Of a stretch of 64,000 bases of DNA, positions 16,334 through 24,022 are shown one piece after another (the first letter of the stretch is position 1; every line of letters starts with the position of its first letter). The stretch lies in contig NZ_QZEZ01000007.1 in the NCBI RefSeq assembly GCF_003594885.1, forward strand, positions 124,001-188,000. The letters are read 5' to 3'. The position numbers were made by a program, and so were the translations under genes. The DNA is from Vallicoccus soli. GTDB lineage: Bacteria > Actinomycetota > Actinomycetes > Motilibacterales > Motilibacteraceae. The notes under the pieces were generated by a model that did no database searches, was not told the origin of the DNA, and saw only the letters and a program-made list of their open reading frames with translations.

Positions 16334-18013
16334 ATGCTGGTCTCCGCGGAGGAGCTCCGCCTGGACGCGGTCGCCGTCGACTACGCGATCGTCGCGATCT
16401 TCTTCGTCTTCGTGCTGGGCATCGGGTTCCTCGCCCGCCGGGCCGTGTCGACGAGCCTGGACTTCTTCCTGTCGGGGCGCTCGCTGCCCGCGTGGGTGAC
16501 GGGCCTGGCCTTCATCTCGGCCAACCTCGGCGCCATCGAGATCGTCGGCATGTCGGCGAACGGCGCGCAGTACGGCATGGCGACGATGCACTACTTCTGG
16601 ATCGGCGCGGTCCCGGCCATGCTGTTCCTCGGCATCGTCATGATGCCCTTCTACTACGGCTCCGGGGTGCGCAGCGTCCCCGAGTTCATGCTGCGCCGCT
16701 TCGGCCCCGGCGCCCACCTCGTCAACGCGATCAGCTTCGCGCTGGCGCAGGTGCTCATCGCGGGCGTGAACCTGTTCCTGCTCGGCTCGGTCGTCGAGGT
16801 GCTGCTGGGCTGGCCGCTGTGGCTGTCGGTCGTCGTCGCCGCCGCCATCGTGCTGACGTACACCTTCCTCGGCGGGCTCTCGGCGGCCATCTACAACGAG
16901 GTCCTGCAGTTCTTCGTCATCGTCGCGGCGCTGCTGCCGCTGACCCTCGTCGGCCTGCACCGCGTCGGCGGCTGGGGCGGCCTCGTGGACGAGGTGAGCG
17001 CGAGCCCCGGCGGCGCCGAGCAGCTGTCGGCCTGGCCCGGGAACGCCCTGTCCGGCTTCGGCTCCGACGTCCTGTCGGTCATCGGCATCGTCTTCGGCCT
17101 CGGCTTCGTCCTCTCGTTCGGCTACTGGACGACGAACTTCGTCGAGGTGCAGCGCGCCATGGCGACGAAGAACATGAGCGCCGCGCGCCGCACCCCGATC
17201 ATCGGGTCGTTCCCGAAGATCTTCATCCCCTTCATCGTCGTCATCCCCGGGATGATCGCCGCGGTCGAGGTCTCCGAGCTCGTGCAGTTCAAGGCCGAGG
17301 GCACCGGCAGCGTCGACTACAACGACGCGCTGCTGCTCCTCATTCGCGACCTGCTGCCCAACGGCCTGCTGGGCCTCGCGCTCACCGGCCTGCTCGCCGC
17401 GTTCATGGCGGGCATGGCGGCGAACGTCAGCTCGCTCAACACCGTCTTCAGCTACGACATCTGGCAGACGTACATCAGGAAGGACCGCCCCGACGCGTAC
17501 TACCTGCGGGTCGGCCGGGTCGTGACGGTGGTCGGGACCGTCGGCGCCATCGGCACGGCGTTCGTGGCCTCGGGCTACGCGAACCTCATGGACTACCTGC
17601 AGCAGCTGTTCTCCTTCTTCAACGCGCCGCTGTTCGCCACGTTCATCCTCGGCATGTTCTGGAAGCGGATGACGCCGACGGCCGGCTGGGTCGGCCTCGT
17701 CGCCGGCACCCTCTCCGCGGTCACGGTCTTCGTGCTCTCCGAGACCGGTGTGCTAGACCTGCCCGGCCAGGGCGCGGCGTTCCTCGCGGCCGGCGTCGCG
17801 TTCGCCGTCGACATCGTGCTCAGCGTGCTCGTCACCCTGCGGACGCAGCCGAAGCCGGACTCCGAGCTGCGCGGCCTCGTCTACTCGCTGACGCCCAAGG
17901 AGCAGCGGACCGAGCAGCCCGTCGGCGAGGACGCGGTGTGGTGGCGGCGCCCCACGCTCCTCGCGGGGATCTCCTTCGCCCTCATCGTCGTCCTCAACAT
18001 CGTCTTCGCCTGA
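16334..18013 (+). CDS. Sodium:solute symporter (SSS/SGLT family)
   Basis: A 559-residue carrier with about 13-14 helices. SGRSLPAWVTGLAFISANLGAIEIVGM near residue 50 is the SSS signature region, including the unwound first core helix. Later blocks TYTFLGGLSAAIYNEVLQFF and LTGLLAAFMAGMAANVSSLNTVFSYDIWQTYIRKD hold the Ser/Thr residues of the sodium site. The ending resembles sugar/inositol (SGLT) rather than proline or acetate types, but the substrate is not certain. ATG 16334 follows GAGAGGAG. A small two-helix protein follows 12 bp after the stop, a pairing common in actinobacteria. Confidence 0.88.
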   Translation: MLVSAEELRLDAVAVDYAIVAIFFVFVLGIGFLARRAVSTSLDFFLSGRSLPAWVTGLAFISANLGAIEIVGMSANGAQYGMATMHYFWIGAVPAMLFLGIVMMPFYYGSGVRSVPEFMLRRFGPGAHLVNAISFALAQVLIAGVNLFLLGSVVEVLLGWPLWLSVVVAAAIVLTYTFLGGLSAAIYNEVLQFFVIVAALLPLTLVGLHRVGGWGGLVDEVSASPGGAEQLSAWPGNALSGFGSDVLSVIGIVFGLGFVLSFGYWTTNFVEVQRAMATKNMSAARRTPIIGSFPKIFIPFIVVIPGMIAAVEVSELVQFKAEGTGSVDYNDALLLLIRDLLPNGLLGLALTGLLAAFMAGMAANVSSLNTVFSYDIWQTYIRKDRPDAYYLRVGRVVTVVGTVGAIGTAFVASGYANLMDYLQQLFSFFNAPLFATFILGMFWKRMTPTAGWVGLVAGTLSAVTVFVLSETGVLDLPGQGAAFLAAGVAFAVDIVLSVLVTLRTQPKPDSELRGLVYSLTPKEQRTEQPVGEDAVWWRRPTLLAGISFALIVVLNIVFA

Positions 18014-18025
18014 CCGGAGGGCACC

Positions 18026-18406
18026 ATGGCGCACACCCCGTCCACCTCCCCCTCCTCCGGCGGCCCGTCGGGCCCGTCCTCCGGCCGGCGCGAGAAGGCC
18101 GGCGCGTTCGACGTCCGCACGGTCATCGGCGCGCTGCTCGTCGTCTACGGCGTGATCCTCACGGTCATGGGGCTGTTCTTCACCACCGAGGAGCAGCTCG
18201 CGAAGGCCGACGACCTCAACATCAACCTGTGGACCGGCCTGGGCCTGCTCGTGGTCGGCGGCCTCTTCCTGCTCTGGGTGCGGCTGCGGCCCATCCTCGT
18301 GCCCGTCGACGAGGTCGAGCAGCAGCGCGACGGCCAGGACGCGCACGGCGTCGGGGAGCCCGGGGCGTCGCGGCGCACCACGGGGACGGGCGGCGGGGAG
18401 GCCTGA
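18026..18406 (+). CDS. Small two-helix membrane protein paired with the symporter
   Basis: A 126-residue protein with a Ser/Pro/Gly-rich cytoplasmic N-terminus of about 30 residues, helix 1 (TVIGALLVVYGVILTVMGLFF), a short acidic loop with NINLWTG, helix 2 (GLGLLVVGGLFLLWVRL) and a hydrophilic tail. No enzymatic motif is present. The gene starts at ATG 18026 after GGAGG, directly behind the SSS symporter, and proteins of this form are repeatedly found next to such symporters. It may be an accessory subunit. Its stop codon is the first TGA of the large family A palindrome that follows. Confidence 0.65.
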   Translation: MAHTPSTSPSSGGPSGPSSGRREKAGAFDVRTVIGALLVVYGVILTVMGLFFTTEEQLAKADDLNINLWTGLGLLVVGGLFLLWVRLRPILVPVDEVEQQRDGQDAHGVGEPGASRRTTGTGGGEA

Positions 18407-18571
18407 CGCGTCGCCCATGAGGGGCACCCCCAGGCGGACGCTGCGCCCATGAGGGGCACCCCGAGGCGGGATCTGCGCGTGAGGGGCACCCCCAGCAGAG
18501 TCGAGTCTGCTGAGGGGCACCCTCAGGGGCCGTGAGCGCCTGGGGGTGCCCCTCATGGGGACGCGTCAGGC
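18401..18571. repeat. Family A palindromic element, copy 1 (bidirectional terminator-like)
   Basis: The element lies between the converging ends of the small membrane-protein gene and the GGDEF-EAL gene. The outer arms GCCTGACGCGTC (18401-18412) and GACGCGTCAGGC (18560-18571) are exact inverses and include both stop codons. Inside, TGAGGGGCACCC recurs at 18418, 18450, 18480 and 18511 (spacing 30-32 bp), with an inverted copy near 18545. A 20-bp mini-palindrome sits at 18493-18512 (CAGCAGA...TCTGCTG). That 20-mer is the exact reverse complement of 59538-59557 in copy 2. It likely forms strong RNA structure in both directions; whether it is also a mobile repeat is unknown. Confidence 0.8.
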
Positions 18572-20959
18572 GCTGGGGCGCAGCGCGTACGGCCCCGGGC
18601 GCGGCACCGGCACGGCCGCTGCGGCGACCGCGGGCACCGGCGCGACCGGCGCACGCTCCAGCGACCGGCGGAACTCGGCGGCGGGCACGGGCCGGCCCAG
18701 CAGGTACCCCTGGCCGACCTCGACGCCGGCCGCCAGCAGGGCGGCGCGCTGCGCCGGCTCCTCGATGCCCTCGGCGACGACCACGAGCCCCGAGCCGCGG
18801 GCGAGCTCGACGGTGGCGCGCACGACGGCCGCGTCGGTGGGGCGGCCGAGCATGCCGGCGACGAAGCGCCGGTCGATCTTCACCTCGTGCAGCGCGGTGC
18901 GGGACAGGAACGTCATGGACGACCACCCCGTGCCGAAGTCGTCGACGCTGAGGTGCACCCCGAGCGCGTGCAGGCCGCGCAGCACGCGGTCGACGACCTC
19001 GAGCTCGCTCTTGGCGACGGTCTCGGTGACCTCGAGGACGAGCGCGTCGGGGGCGAGGCCGTGGCGGGCGAGCCGGTCGGCGACCCGTACGGGCAGGTCG
19101 GCGTCGAGCAGCAGCCGCGCGGACAGGTTCACGGCGACCGGCACGTCGTGGCCCTCGCGGCGCCAGGTGGCAGCCTCGGCGAGCGCGAGGTCGAGCACGT
19201 GGAGCGTGAACTCGCCGACGAGCGAGCTGGCCTCGACCTGCGGCACGAAGGCGCCCGGCCCGAGCAGGCCCCGCTCGGGGTGCCGCCACCGCACGAGGGC
19301 CTCGGCGCCCACGACGCGCCCGGTGCGCAGGCACTCCTTGCGCTGGTAGTGCAGCACCAGCTCGCCGCGCCGCATCGCCCCGCGCAGCTCGCCGAGCACG
19401 CCGAGCGCCTGCGCGGTCGAGCCGTCGCGCGCCGGGTCGTACGCCTCCACGACCGTCCCGCCGCTCTTGGCGACGTACATGGCGACGTCGGCCCGGCGCA
19501 CCAGCTCGCCGACGCCGGGGTGGTCGCCGCGGCGGGCGTACGCGACGCCGACGCTCGGCTCCACCCGCACGGCCATGCCGGCGAGGGGCAGCGGGTCCTC
19601 GAGGGCGTCGACGAGGTCGCGGACGCGCCGCTCCCCCTCCGCCTCGTCCGCGAGCCCCTGCAGCAGGACCGCGAACTCGTCGCCGCCGAGCCGGGCGACG
19701 AGCCCGTCGCCGGCGGCCGCGACGAGCCGCTCCGCCACGAGCACGAGCAGCTCGTCGCCCGCGGTGTGCCCGAGGCCGTCGTTGACCTGCTTGAAGTGGT
19801 CGAGGTCGAGCAGCGCCAGCGCCACCACGGGCGAGCCGCCCGCCGGCGCGAGGGCGTCGGCCATGGCCCGGCCGAGCAGCACGCGGTTGCCGAGGCCGGT
19901 CAGCGGGTCGTGCTCGGCCTCGTGGGCGCGGCGCCGGTGGGTGGCCGCGTTGCGGACCGCGGTGGTCAGGGCGCTGAGGTACGTCGTGAGGCTCGCCTCC
20001 TCCCGCGGCGTCAGCGCGACCGCGCCGCCGAAGTGCAGGCGCACCTCGCCGACGGTGCCCGACCCGTCCCGCAGGGGGCGCACCACCTCGGCCCGGCCGT
20101 CGCCACCTCCCGCCCGCACGGGGCCCAGGGCCGCGTCGGTCACCTCGACCACGACCTGCTCGGCGCGGAAGAGCGCCGCCAGGTCCGCCACCGCCCGCTC
20201 GGCCACGGCCTGCGGGTCGAGCACCGCGAGGCGGGACGTCGCCTCGGACAGGCCCTCCCAGGTCTCGCGCTCGAGGCGCGCGTCGAGGCGGTTCCGGTAC
20301 GCGGACTGCAGCGCCAGCAGCAGCGGGGGCAGGGCGAGCAGGAGCTTGGGCTCCCACTGCAGCAGGGCTAGCACGCCGAGGGCGGCGAGGACGTTGCCGA
20401 GCGTCGTGAGGACGGTGAGACCGATCCCCTCGCGCATCAGGTCGCGGACGCGGAGGCCCTGCGAGAGCGCGACGGCGAGGGACACGACGACGTCGCTCAC
20501 GACGGTGAAGACGACGGCGGCGAGGACAGCTCCCATGGCGACCAGGCCTGCGCCCGCGGAGGCCAGGGGGCCGTAGACGGCGCTGGCGAGGCCGGCGCCC
20601 ACAGTGGCGCTGGCCGCGTTGACGAGCACCTTCGGACGCGGGAGTCCCTCGATGCGCTGGGCGAGGAGCATGGCGGCGCAGGCGCACAGGGTGACCCACG
20701 CGCCGGGCAGCACGAACACGGCGAGGACGATCGCGGCCTCGAGCCACGTGGTGCGGACACGGTGGCTCCCCACGCGCACATCCAGGCGCAGGAAGATCGC
20801 GCAGAGCATCGTGGTCGCGCACGCTAGGACGTCGATCGCCCTGGGCGCGGGGTGGGCCGCCGCGATGGCGATGGCGATGGCGACGGTGAGGACGACGGCC
20901 GCCGCGCATCCCGCGACCAGCAGGCGGAGCGGGTCCCGCCCACGGGTGCCGGCGTCCAC
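18566..20959 (-). CDS. Membrane GGDEF-EAL cyclic-di-GMP protein
   Basis: A 797-residue protein. The N-terminal ~230 residues form about six to seven helices, a likely sensor, followed by a GAF-like linker. Near residue 400, a GGDEF domain with intact RLGGDEFAVLL makes c-di-GMP; the inhibitory RxxD site is absent (AAGD at that place). The C-terminal EAL domain is complete: GAEALVRW, AVNLSA, LEVTET, SVDDFGTGW, EVKIDR, VAEGIE and QGYLLGRP supply the metal and catalytic residues. GTG 20959 is the start, with AGGAGG four bases upstream. Net activity, synthesis or breakdown, cannot be told. A structurally distinct GGDEF-EAL protein is encoded at 29784-32480. Confidence 0.9.
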   Translation of the reverse strand: MDAGTRGRDPLRLLVAGCAAAVVLTVAIAIAIAAAHPAPRAIDVLACATTMLCAIFLRLDVRVGSHRVRTTWLEAAIVLAVFVLPGAWVTLCACAAMLLAQRIEGLPRPKVLVNAASATVGAGLASAVYGPLASAGAGLVAMGAVLAAVVFTVVSDVVVSLAVALSQGLRVRDLMREGIGLTVLTTLGNVLAALGVLALLQWEPKLLLALPPLLLALQSAYRNRLDARLERETWEGLSEATSRLAVLDPQAVAERAVADLAALFRAEQVVVEVTDAALGPVRAGGGDGRAEVVRPLRDGSGTVGEVRLHFGGAVALTPREEASLTTYLSALTTAVRNAATHRRRAHEAEHDPLTGLGNRVLLGRAMADALAPAGGSPVVALALLDLDHFKQVNDGLGHTAGDELLVLVAERLVAAAGDGLVARLGGDEFAVLLQGLADEAEGERRVRDLVDALEDPLPLAGMAVRVEPSVGVAYARRGDHPGVGELVRRADVAMYVAKSGGTVVEAYDPARDGSTAQALGVLGELRGAMRRGELVLHYQRKECLRTGRVVGAEALVRWRHPERGLLGPGAFVPQVEASSLVGEFTLHVLDLALAEAATWRREGHDVPVAVNLSARLLLDADLPVRVADRLARHGLAPDALVLEVTETVAKSELEVVDRVLRGLHALGVHLSVDDFGTGWSSMTFLSRTALHEVKIDRRFVAGMLGRPTDAAVVRATVELARGSGLVVVAEGIEEPAQRAALLAAGVEVGQGYLLGRPVPAAEFRRSLERAPVAPVPAVAAAAVPVPRPGPYALRPSA

Positions 20960-21034
20960 GTCCCCTCCTGTCCTTCGCGTCGTCGTCCACCGGGCCCTTC
21001 GGCCCTCGTCGCCTGCACCTGAGGTCCCGGCACG

Positions 21035-21069
21035 ACGAAGGGGCGGTGCTCGGCGCACCGCCCCTTCGT
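21035..21069. terminator. Strong 15-bp hairpin
   Basis: A perfect inverted repeat: ACGAAGGGGCGGTGC (21035-21049) and GCACCGCCCCTTCGT (21055-21069) around a five-base loop. There is no following T run on either strand, but such T-less stems are common terminators in very GC-rich genomes. It lies downstream of the possible micro-gene at 21093-21176 on the minus strand and upstream of the GGDEF-EAL gene. Confidence 0.65.
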
Positions 21070-21092
21070 GACTCCTGGTTCGAGCTCGCGGC

Positions 21093-21176
21093 TCAGGCCC
21101 ACATCTTGCTCATCCCGCGCACCTCCCCCGGCTCCCGCCGGGGGCCGGGGCCCGCCGCGCGCTGTGTCGTCGTCAT
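21093..21176 (-). CDS. Possible micro-gene, 27 aa (or internal hexapeptide MSKMWA)
   Basis: This is a tentative call. Starting at ATG 21176 the frame codes 27 residues beginning MTTTQRAAG and ending MSKMWA. A TAACGT -10-like box lies seven bases before that ATG, which would fit a leaderless transcript. Inside it, an ideal ribosome site GGGGGAGG sits seven bases before an in-frame ATG that codes only MSKMWA before TGA (21093-21095). A 15-bp hairpin follows at 21035-21069. Promoter-like box, ribosome site, short frame and hairpin occur in the order expected for a small gene. No homologue is recalled. It could instead be a leader peptide for the GGDEF-EAL gene. Confidence 0.35.
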   Translation of the reverse strand: MTTTQRAAGPGPRREPGEVRGMSKMWA

Positions 21177-21252
21177 GCACACAACGTTAGGAATCCGGGG
21201 ATGTGGCGCGCGACGGCCACGCTGCGTAACTTCTCAGGGGCTGTGTGACCCG

Positions 21253-22509
21253 CTAGTCGCTCAGCGTGACCGATCCAGGGCTCATGGTCACTGCAGGTGA
21301 GGCGGAGGTCCCGGGCGCACCGGGCCGGAGGACCCGCAGGGCGACGAGGCAGCCGAGCGCCCCCGCGAGGGCCATGACGGTCCCCGGCGCGAGGTGCTCG
21401 GCGAGGGCCCCGGCGAGCACGAGGGCGAGGCCCTGCCCGCCGGCCATGCCGGCGCCGACGACGCCGAAGGCCGTACCGCGCAGCCGGTCGGGCACCGCGG
21501 CGACGAACGCGGCGCTGGCCGGCAGGTTGTAGGACGAGCCCAGGCCGGACAGCACGAGCAGCGCCGCGACCACCGGCCACGGCGGCGACGCCAGGCACGC
21601 CACGAGCGGCAGGCACGCGAGCAGCGCGAGCGGGCCCATGAGGCGCAGCCGGGTCGCGGCCGGCACGAGCCGGGCCAGCAGCACCGAGCCGACGACCGTG
21701 CCGAGCGGGTTCGCCGCGAGCAGGAGGCCGACGGCGACGCCGCCGGCCGCGCCCGCGTACGGGACCGCGAGGGCCTCGGGCACCACGTAGGCGGCCGACA
21801 GCCAGGCGAGCGTCGCCAGGCGGCGCAGCGCGGGGTCGCCGAGGACGAGGCGCCCGCCCTCGCGCAGCCCGCCGAGGTGCCGGGCCAGCGCGCCGGAGCC
21901 GGGGGCGCCGCCGCCCGCGGCGGGGCGGGGGGCGAGGGAGCGGAGCAGGAGCGCGGACAGCGCGTACGTCCCCGCGTTGGCCAGCAGCGCCCCCTGGGTG
22001 CCGAGGAGCAGCACGCCGAGCCCGCCGAGGAGGAAGCCGAGCACCTGCGCGGCCTCGCCGGTGACGGTGACGACGGCGGCGCCGACGACGTACCGCTCGC
22101 CGGTGAGGATCGCGGCGGTCGTCGCCGCGCGGGCGGCCGTGAAGGGGGCGTCGAGCAGCGCGACGAGGAAGAGCAGGACGAGGAGCACCGCCACCGGCAC
22201 CCCCGGCAGCGCCATCGCCGCCACGAGCAGGGCGCGGGCGACGTCGCAGCCGACCATGAGCTCGCGGCGGGGCAGGGCGTCGGCGAGCCCGGCGAGGAGC
22301 GGGGCGCCGACGAGGACGGGCAGGAAGGTGACCGCGTACGTCGCCGCCGTCAGCAGCGGTGACCCGGTCCGCTCGTACACGAGCAGCGACAGCGCCACCG
22401 CCGCGAGCTGGTCGCCGAGCCGGCTCAGGAGCAGCGCCCCCCACAGCGCGCGGAACTCGCGCACGCGGAGGACCTCGCCGTACGACACCACGCGCCCGTC
22501 GCCGTCCAC
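21253..22509 (-). CDS. MFS exporter (MFS_3/EntS-like)
   Basis: A 418-residue major-facilitator protein with about twelve helices. LRVREFRALWGALLLSRLGDQLAAVALSLLVY at the N-terminus and the cytoplasmic loop GLADALPRRELMVGCDVARALL are typical of the MFS_3 exporter group (DitE/EntS-like, drugs or siderophores). The second half has VPDRLRGTAFGVVGAGM, another group feature. The substrate is unknown and no biosynthetic gene is beside it. The start is GTG 22509. The stop is about 75 bp before the possible micro-gene. It diverges from the small secreted or anchored protein gene at 22715, with ~205 bp between them. Confidence 0.84.
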   Translation of the reverse strand: MDGDGRVVSYGEVLRVREFRALWGALLLSRLGDQLAAVALSLLVYERTGSPLLTAATYAVTFLPVLVGAPLLAGLADALPRRELMVGCDVARALLVAAMALPGVPVAVLLVLLFLVALLDAPFTAARAATTAAILTGERYVVGAAVVTVTGEAAQVLGFLLGGLGVLLLGTQGALLANAGTYALSALLLRSLAPRPAAGGGAPGSGALARHLGGLREGGRLVLGDPALRRLATLAWLSAAYVVPEALAVPYAGAAGGVAVGLLLAANPLGTVVGSVLLARLVPAATRLRLMGPLALLACLPLVACLASPPWPVVAALLVLSGLGSSYNLPASAAFVAAVPDRLRGTAFGVVGAGMAGGQGLALVLAGALAEHLAPGTVMALAGALGCLVALRVLRPGAPGTSASPAVTMSPGSVTLSD

Positions 22510-22714
22510 GGTCCTCCGCCCGCCGGGGTGCGGCGCCCCCGCGGGGGCGCCCGGTCCCTGCTCCCTCGGCAGCCGGACGGAGCGGCCTTAGCCCGGACGG
22601 GGGACCCGTACCGGTCCACAGCGGACGCACAGGGGCACGGCAGCCGCGGCACAGGGCCGGGGCCGAGCCTCTGTCCTACCGGCGCCGCAGGGGCGCCGCG
22701 GGAGAGGAGCGACC

Positions 22715-23062
22715 ATGAGCGAGAGCACGCCCACCCCCCGGGTCCGCCGCGCGGAGGGCGCCGCCTGGTGGCGCGCGAACCTGGGCCGCCTGGGCGCGGC
22801 GACCGCCCTCAGCGCGGGCCTCGTGCTCGGCGGCTACGGCATCGCGGCGGCCACGACGTCCGACGCCGGGTCGGGGACGGGGACCAGCACGAGCGGGCGG
22901 GGGTACGTCCCGGCGGCCGCCGACGGCGCGGTGCCCCCGGCCGAGGACTGCCCCGGCGGACGGGGCGGCGGCGTGCCGCCGGAGGGCGTGGTGCCCGAGG
23001 GCACGGCGCCCGAGGCCACCGCGCCGGAGAGCGGCGCGGCGGCGTCGTACGGGACCGTCTGA
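22715..23062 (+). CDS. Small membrane-anchored/secreted low-complexity protein
   Basis: A 115-residue protein without a recognised family. Residues 1-23 are basic and polar, then LGRLGAATALSAGLVLGGYGIAAAT forms a signal-anchor helix. The rest is an outside tail rich in Gly, Pro, Ala, Thr and Glu with repeated PEG/PEA units (PPEGVVPEGTAPEATAPES), and it has one Cys near CPGG. ATG 22715 has GGAGAGGAG upstream. The tail looks disordered and might span the cell wall. The 205 bp before it holds a GC-rich hairpin near 22680-22698 but nothing else recognised. Confidence 0.6.
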   Translation: MSESTPTPRVRRAEGAAWWRANLGRLGAATALSAGLVLGGYGIAAATTSDAGSGTGTSTSGRGYVPAAADGAVPPAEDCPGGRGGGVPPEGVVPEGTAPEATAPESGAAASYGTV

Positions 23063-23149
23063 CCGGGCGGCCGCGCGGGCGGGGGTGCCCGCCCGCGCCC
23101 GCGGGTAGGCCCGCCCCGGAGCGGAGGCAGCGGGTCCCGAGGAGGCAGC

Positions 23150-23944
23150 GTGCAGATCGACCTGAGCGGGCGCACGGCCCTGGTCACCGGCTCGACGCAG
23201 GGCATCGGCCGGGCCGTCGCCGTCGGGCTCGCCCGGGCCGGTGCCACGGCGGTCGTCAACGGGCGCGACCCCGACCGCGTCGCGGCGGTCGTGCGCGAGC
23301 TCGAGCAGGAGGTGCCGGGGGGCGCGTTCCGCGGGGTCGCCGCCGACGTCGCCACGGCCGAGGGCGCGCGCACGGTCCTCGAGGCGGAGCCGGTGGTGGA
23401 CGTGCTCGTCAACAACCTGGGGATCTTCGGCGCCAAGCCGGTGCTCGAGGTGGACGACGACGAGTGGCGCCGCTACTTCGAGGTCAACGTGCTGTCGGGG
23501 GTGCGGCTCGCGCGGGAGTACCTGCCCGGCATGGTCGAGCGGGGCTGGGGGCGCGTGCAGTTCGTCGCGAGCGACTCCGCGGTCGCGATCCCCGCGGAGA
23601 TGGTGCACTACGGCGTCACCAAGACCGCGCTGCTCGCGGTGTCCCGCGGCTACGCCAAGGCCGTCGCCGGCACCGGCGTCACCGTCAACACGGTCATGGC
23701 CGGCCCCACGCACACCGGCGGCGTGGAGGACTTCGCCCGCTCGCTCGTCGGCGAGGACCTGCCGTGGGACGAGGCGCAGCGGCGGTTCATGCGCGAGCAC
23801 CGCCCCCAGTCGCTCCTGCAGCGGCTCATCGAGCCCGAGGAGATCGCGAGCATGTGCACCTACCTCGCCTCCGACGCCGCGTCCGCCACCACCGGCGGCG
23901 CCCTGCGGGTCGACGGGGGCTACGTGGACGCGATCCTGCCGTGA
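23150..23944 (+). CDS. Short-chain dehydrogenase/reductase
   Basis: A 264-residue SDR oxidoreductase. The cofactor site is TGSTQGIGRAVAVGLA (T-G-x3-G-x-G). A basic pair NGRDPDR after strand 2 suggests NADP(H). The structural motif is NNLG rather than the usual NNAG. The catalytic Ser-Tyr-Lys are in VASDSAV and HYGVTKTALLAVSRG. The C-terminal ASATTGGALRVDGGY is typical. This variant (PTHTGGV loop, FMREHRPQSLLQRLIEPEEIA) matches actinobacterial SDRs of unknown substrate. GTG 23150 has GAGGAGG upstream. It stands alone; the convergent gene is the amine oxidase, with a family B palindrome between them. Confidence 0.86.
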   Translation: MQIDLSGRTALVTGSTQGIGRAVAVGLARAGATAVVNGRDPDRVAAVVRELEQEVPGGAFRGVAADVATAEGARTVLEAEPVVDVLVNNLGIFGAKPVLEVDDDEWRRYFEVNVLSGVRLAREYLPGMVERGWGRVQFVASDSAVAIPAEMVHYGVTKTALLAVSRGYAKAVAGTGVTVNTVMAGPTHTGGVEDFARSLVGEDLPWDEAQRRFMREHRPQSLLQRLIEPEEIASMCTYLASDAASATTGGALRVDGGYVDAILP

Positions 23945-23954
23945 GCGGCGGCTC

Positions 23955-24011
23955 CGCCATCTCCGCATGATCGCCGCAGGGAACGGCCGCCGCGATCATG
24001 CGGGGATGGCG
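23955..24011. repeat. Family B inverted pair between convergent genes
   Basis: Two 20-bp arms (23955-23974 and 23992-24011) are inverse copies with one mismatch, built on CCGCATGATCGC and GCGATCATGCGG. They span the gap between the SDR stop and the amine oxidase stop and would form a long hairpin in transcripts from either side. The right arm, read on the minus strand, is identical over 20 bp to 11792-11811. It is likely a bidirectional terminator made from the dispersed family B unit. Confidence 0.72.
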
Positions 24012-24022
24012 GCGACGCGCGG

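Noticed and set aside
22510-22714. A gene or riboswitch in the 205-bp gap
   Set aside because: Only a short GC-rich hairpin near 22680 is visible; no frame with a ribosome site and no known aptamer pattern.
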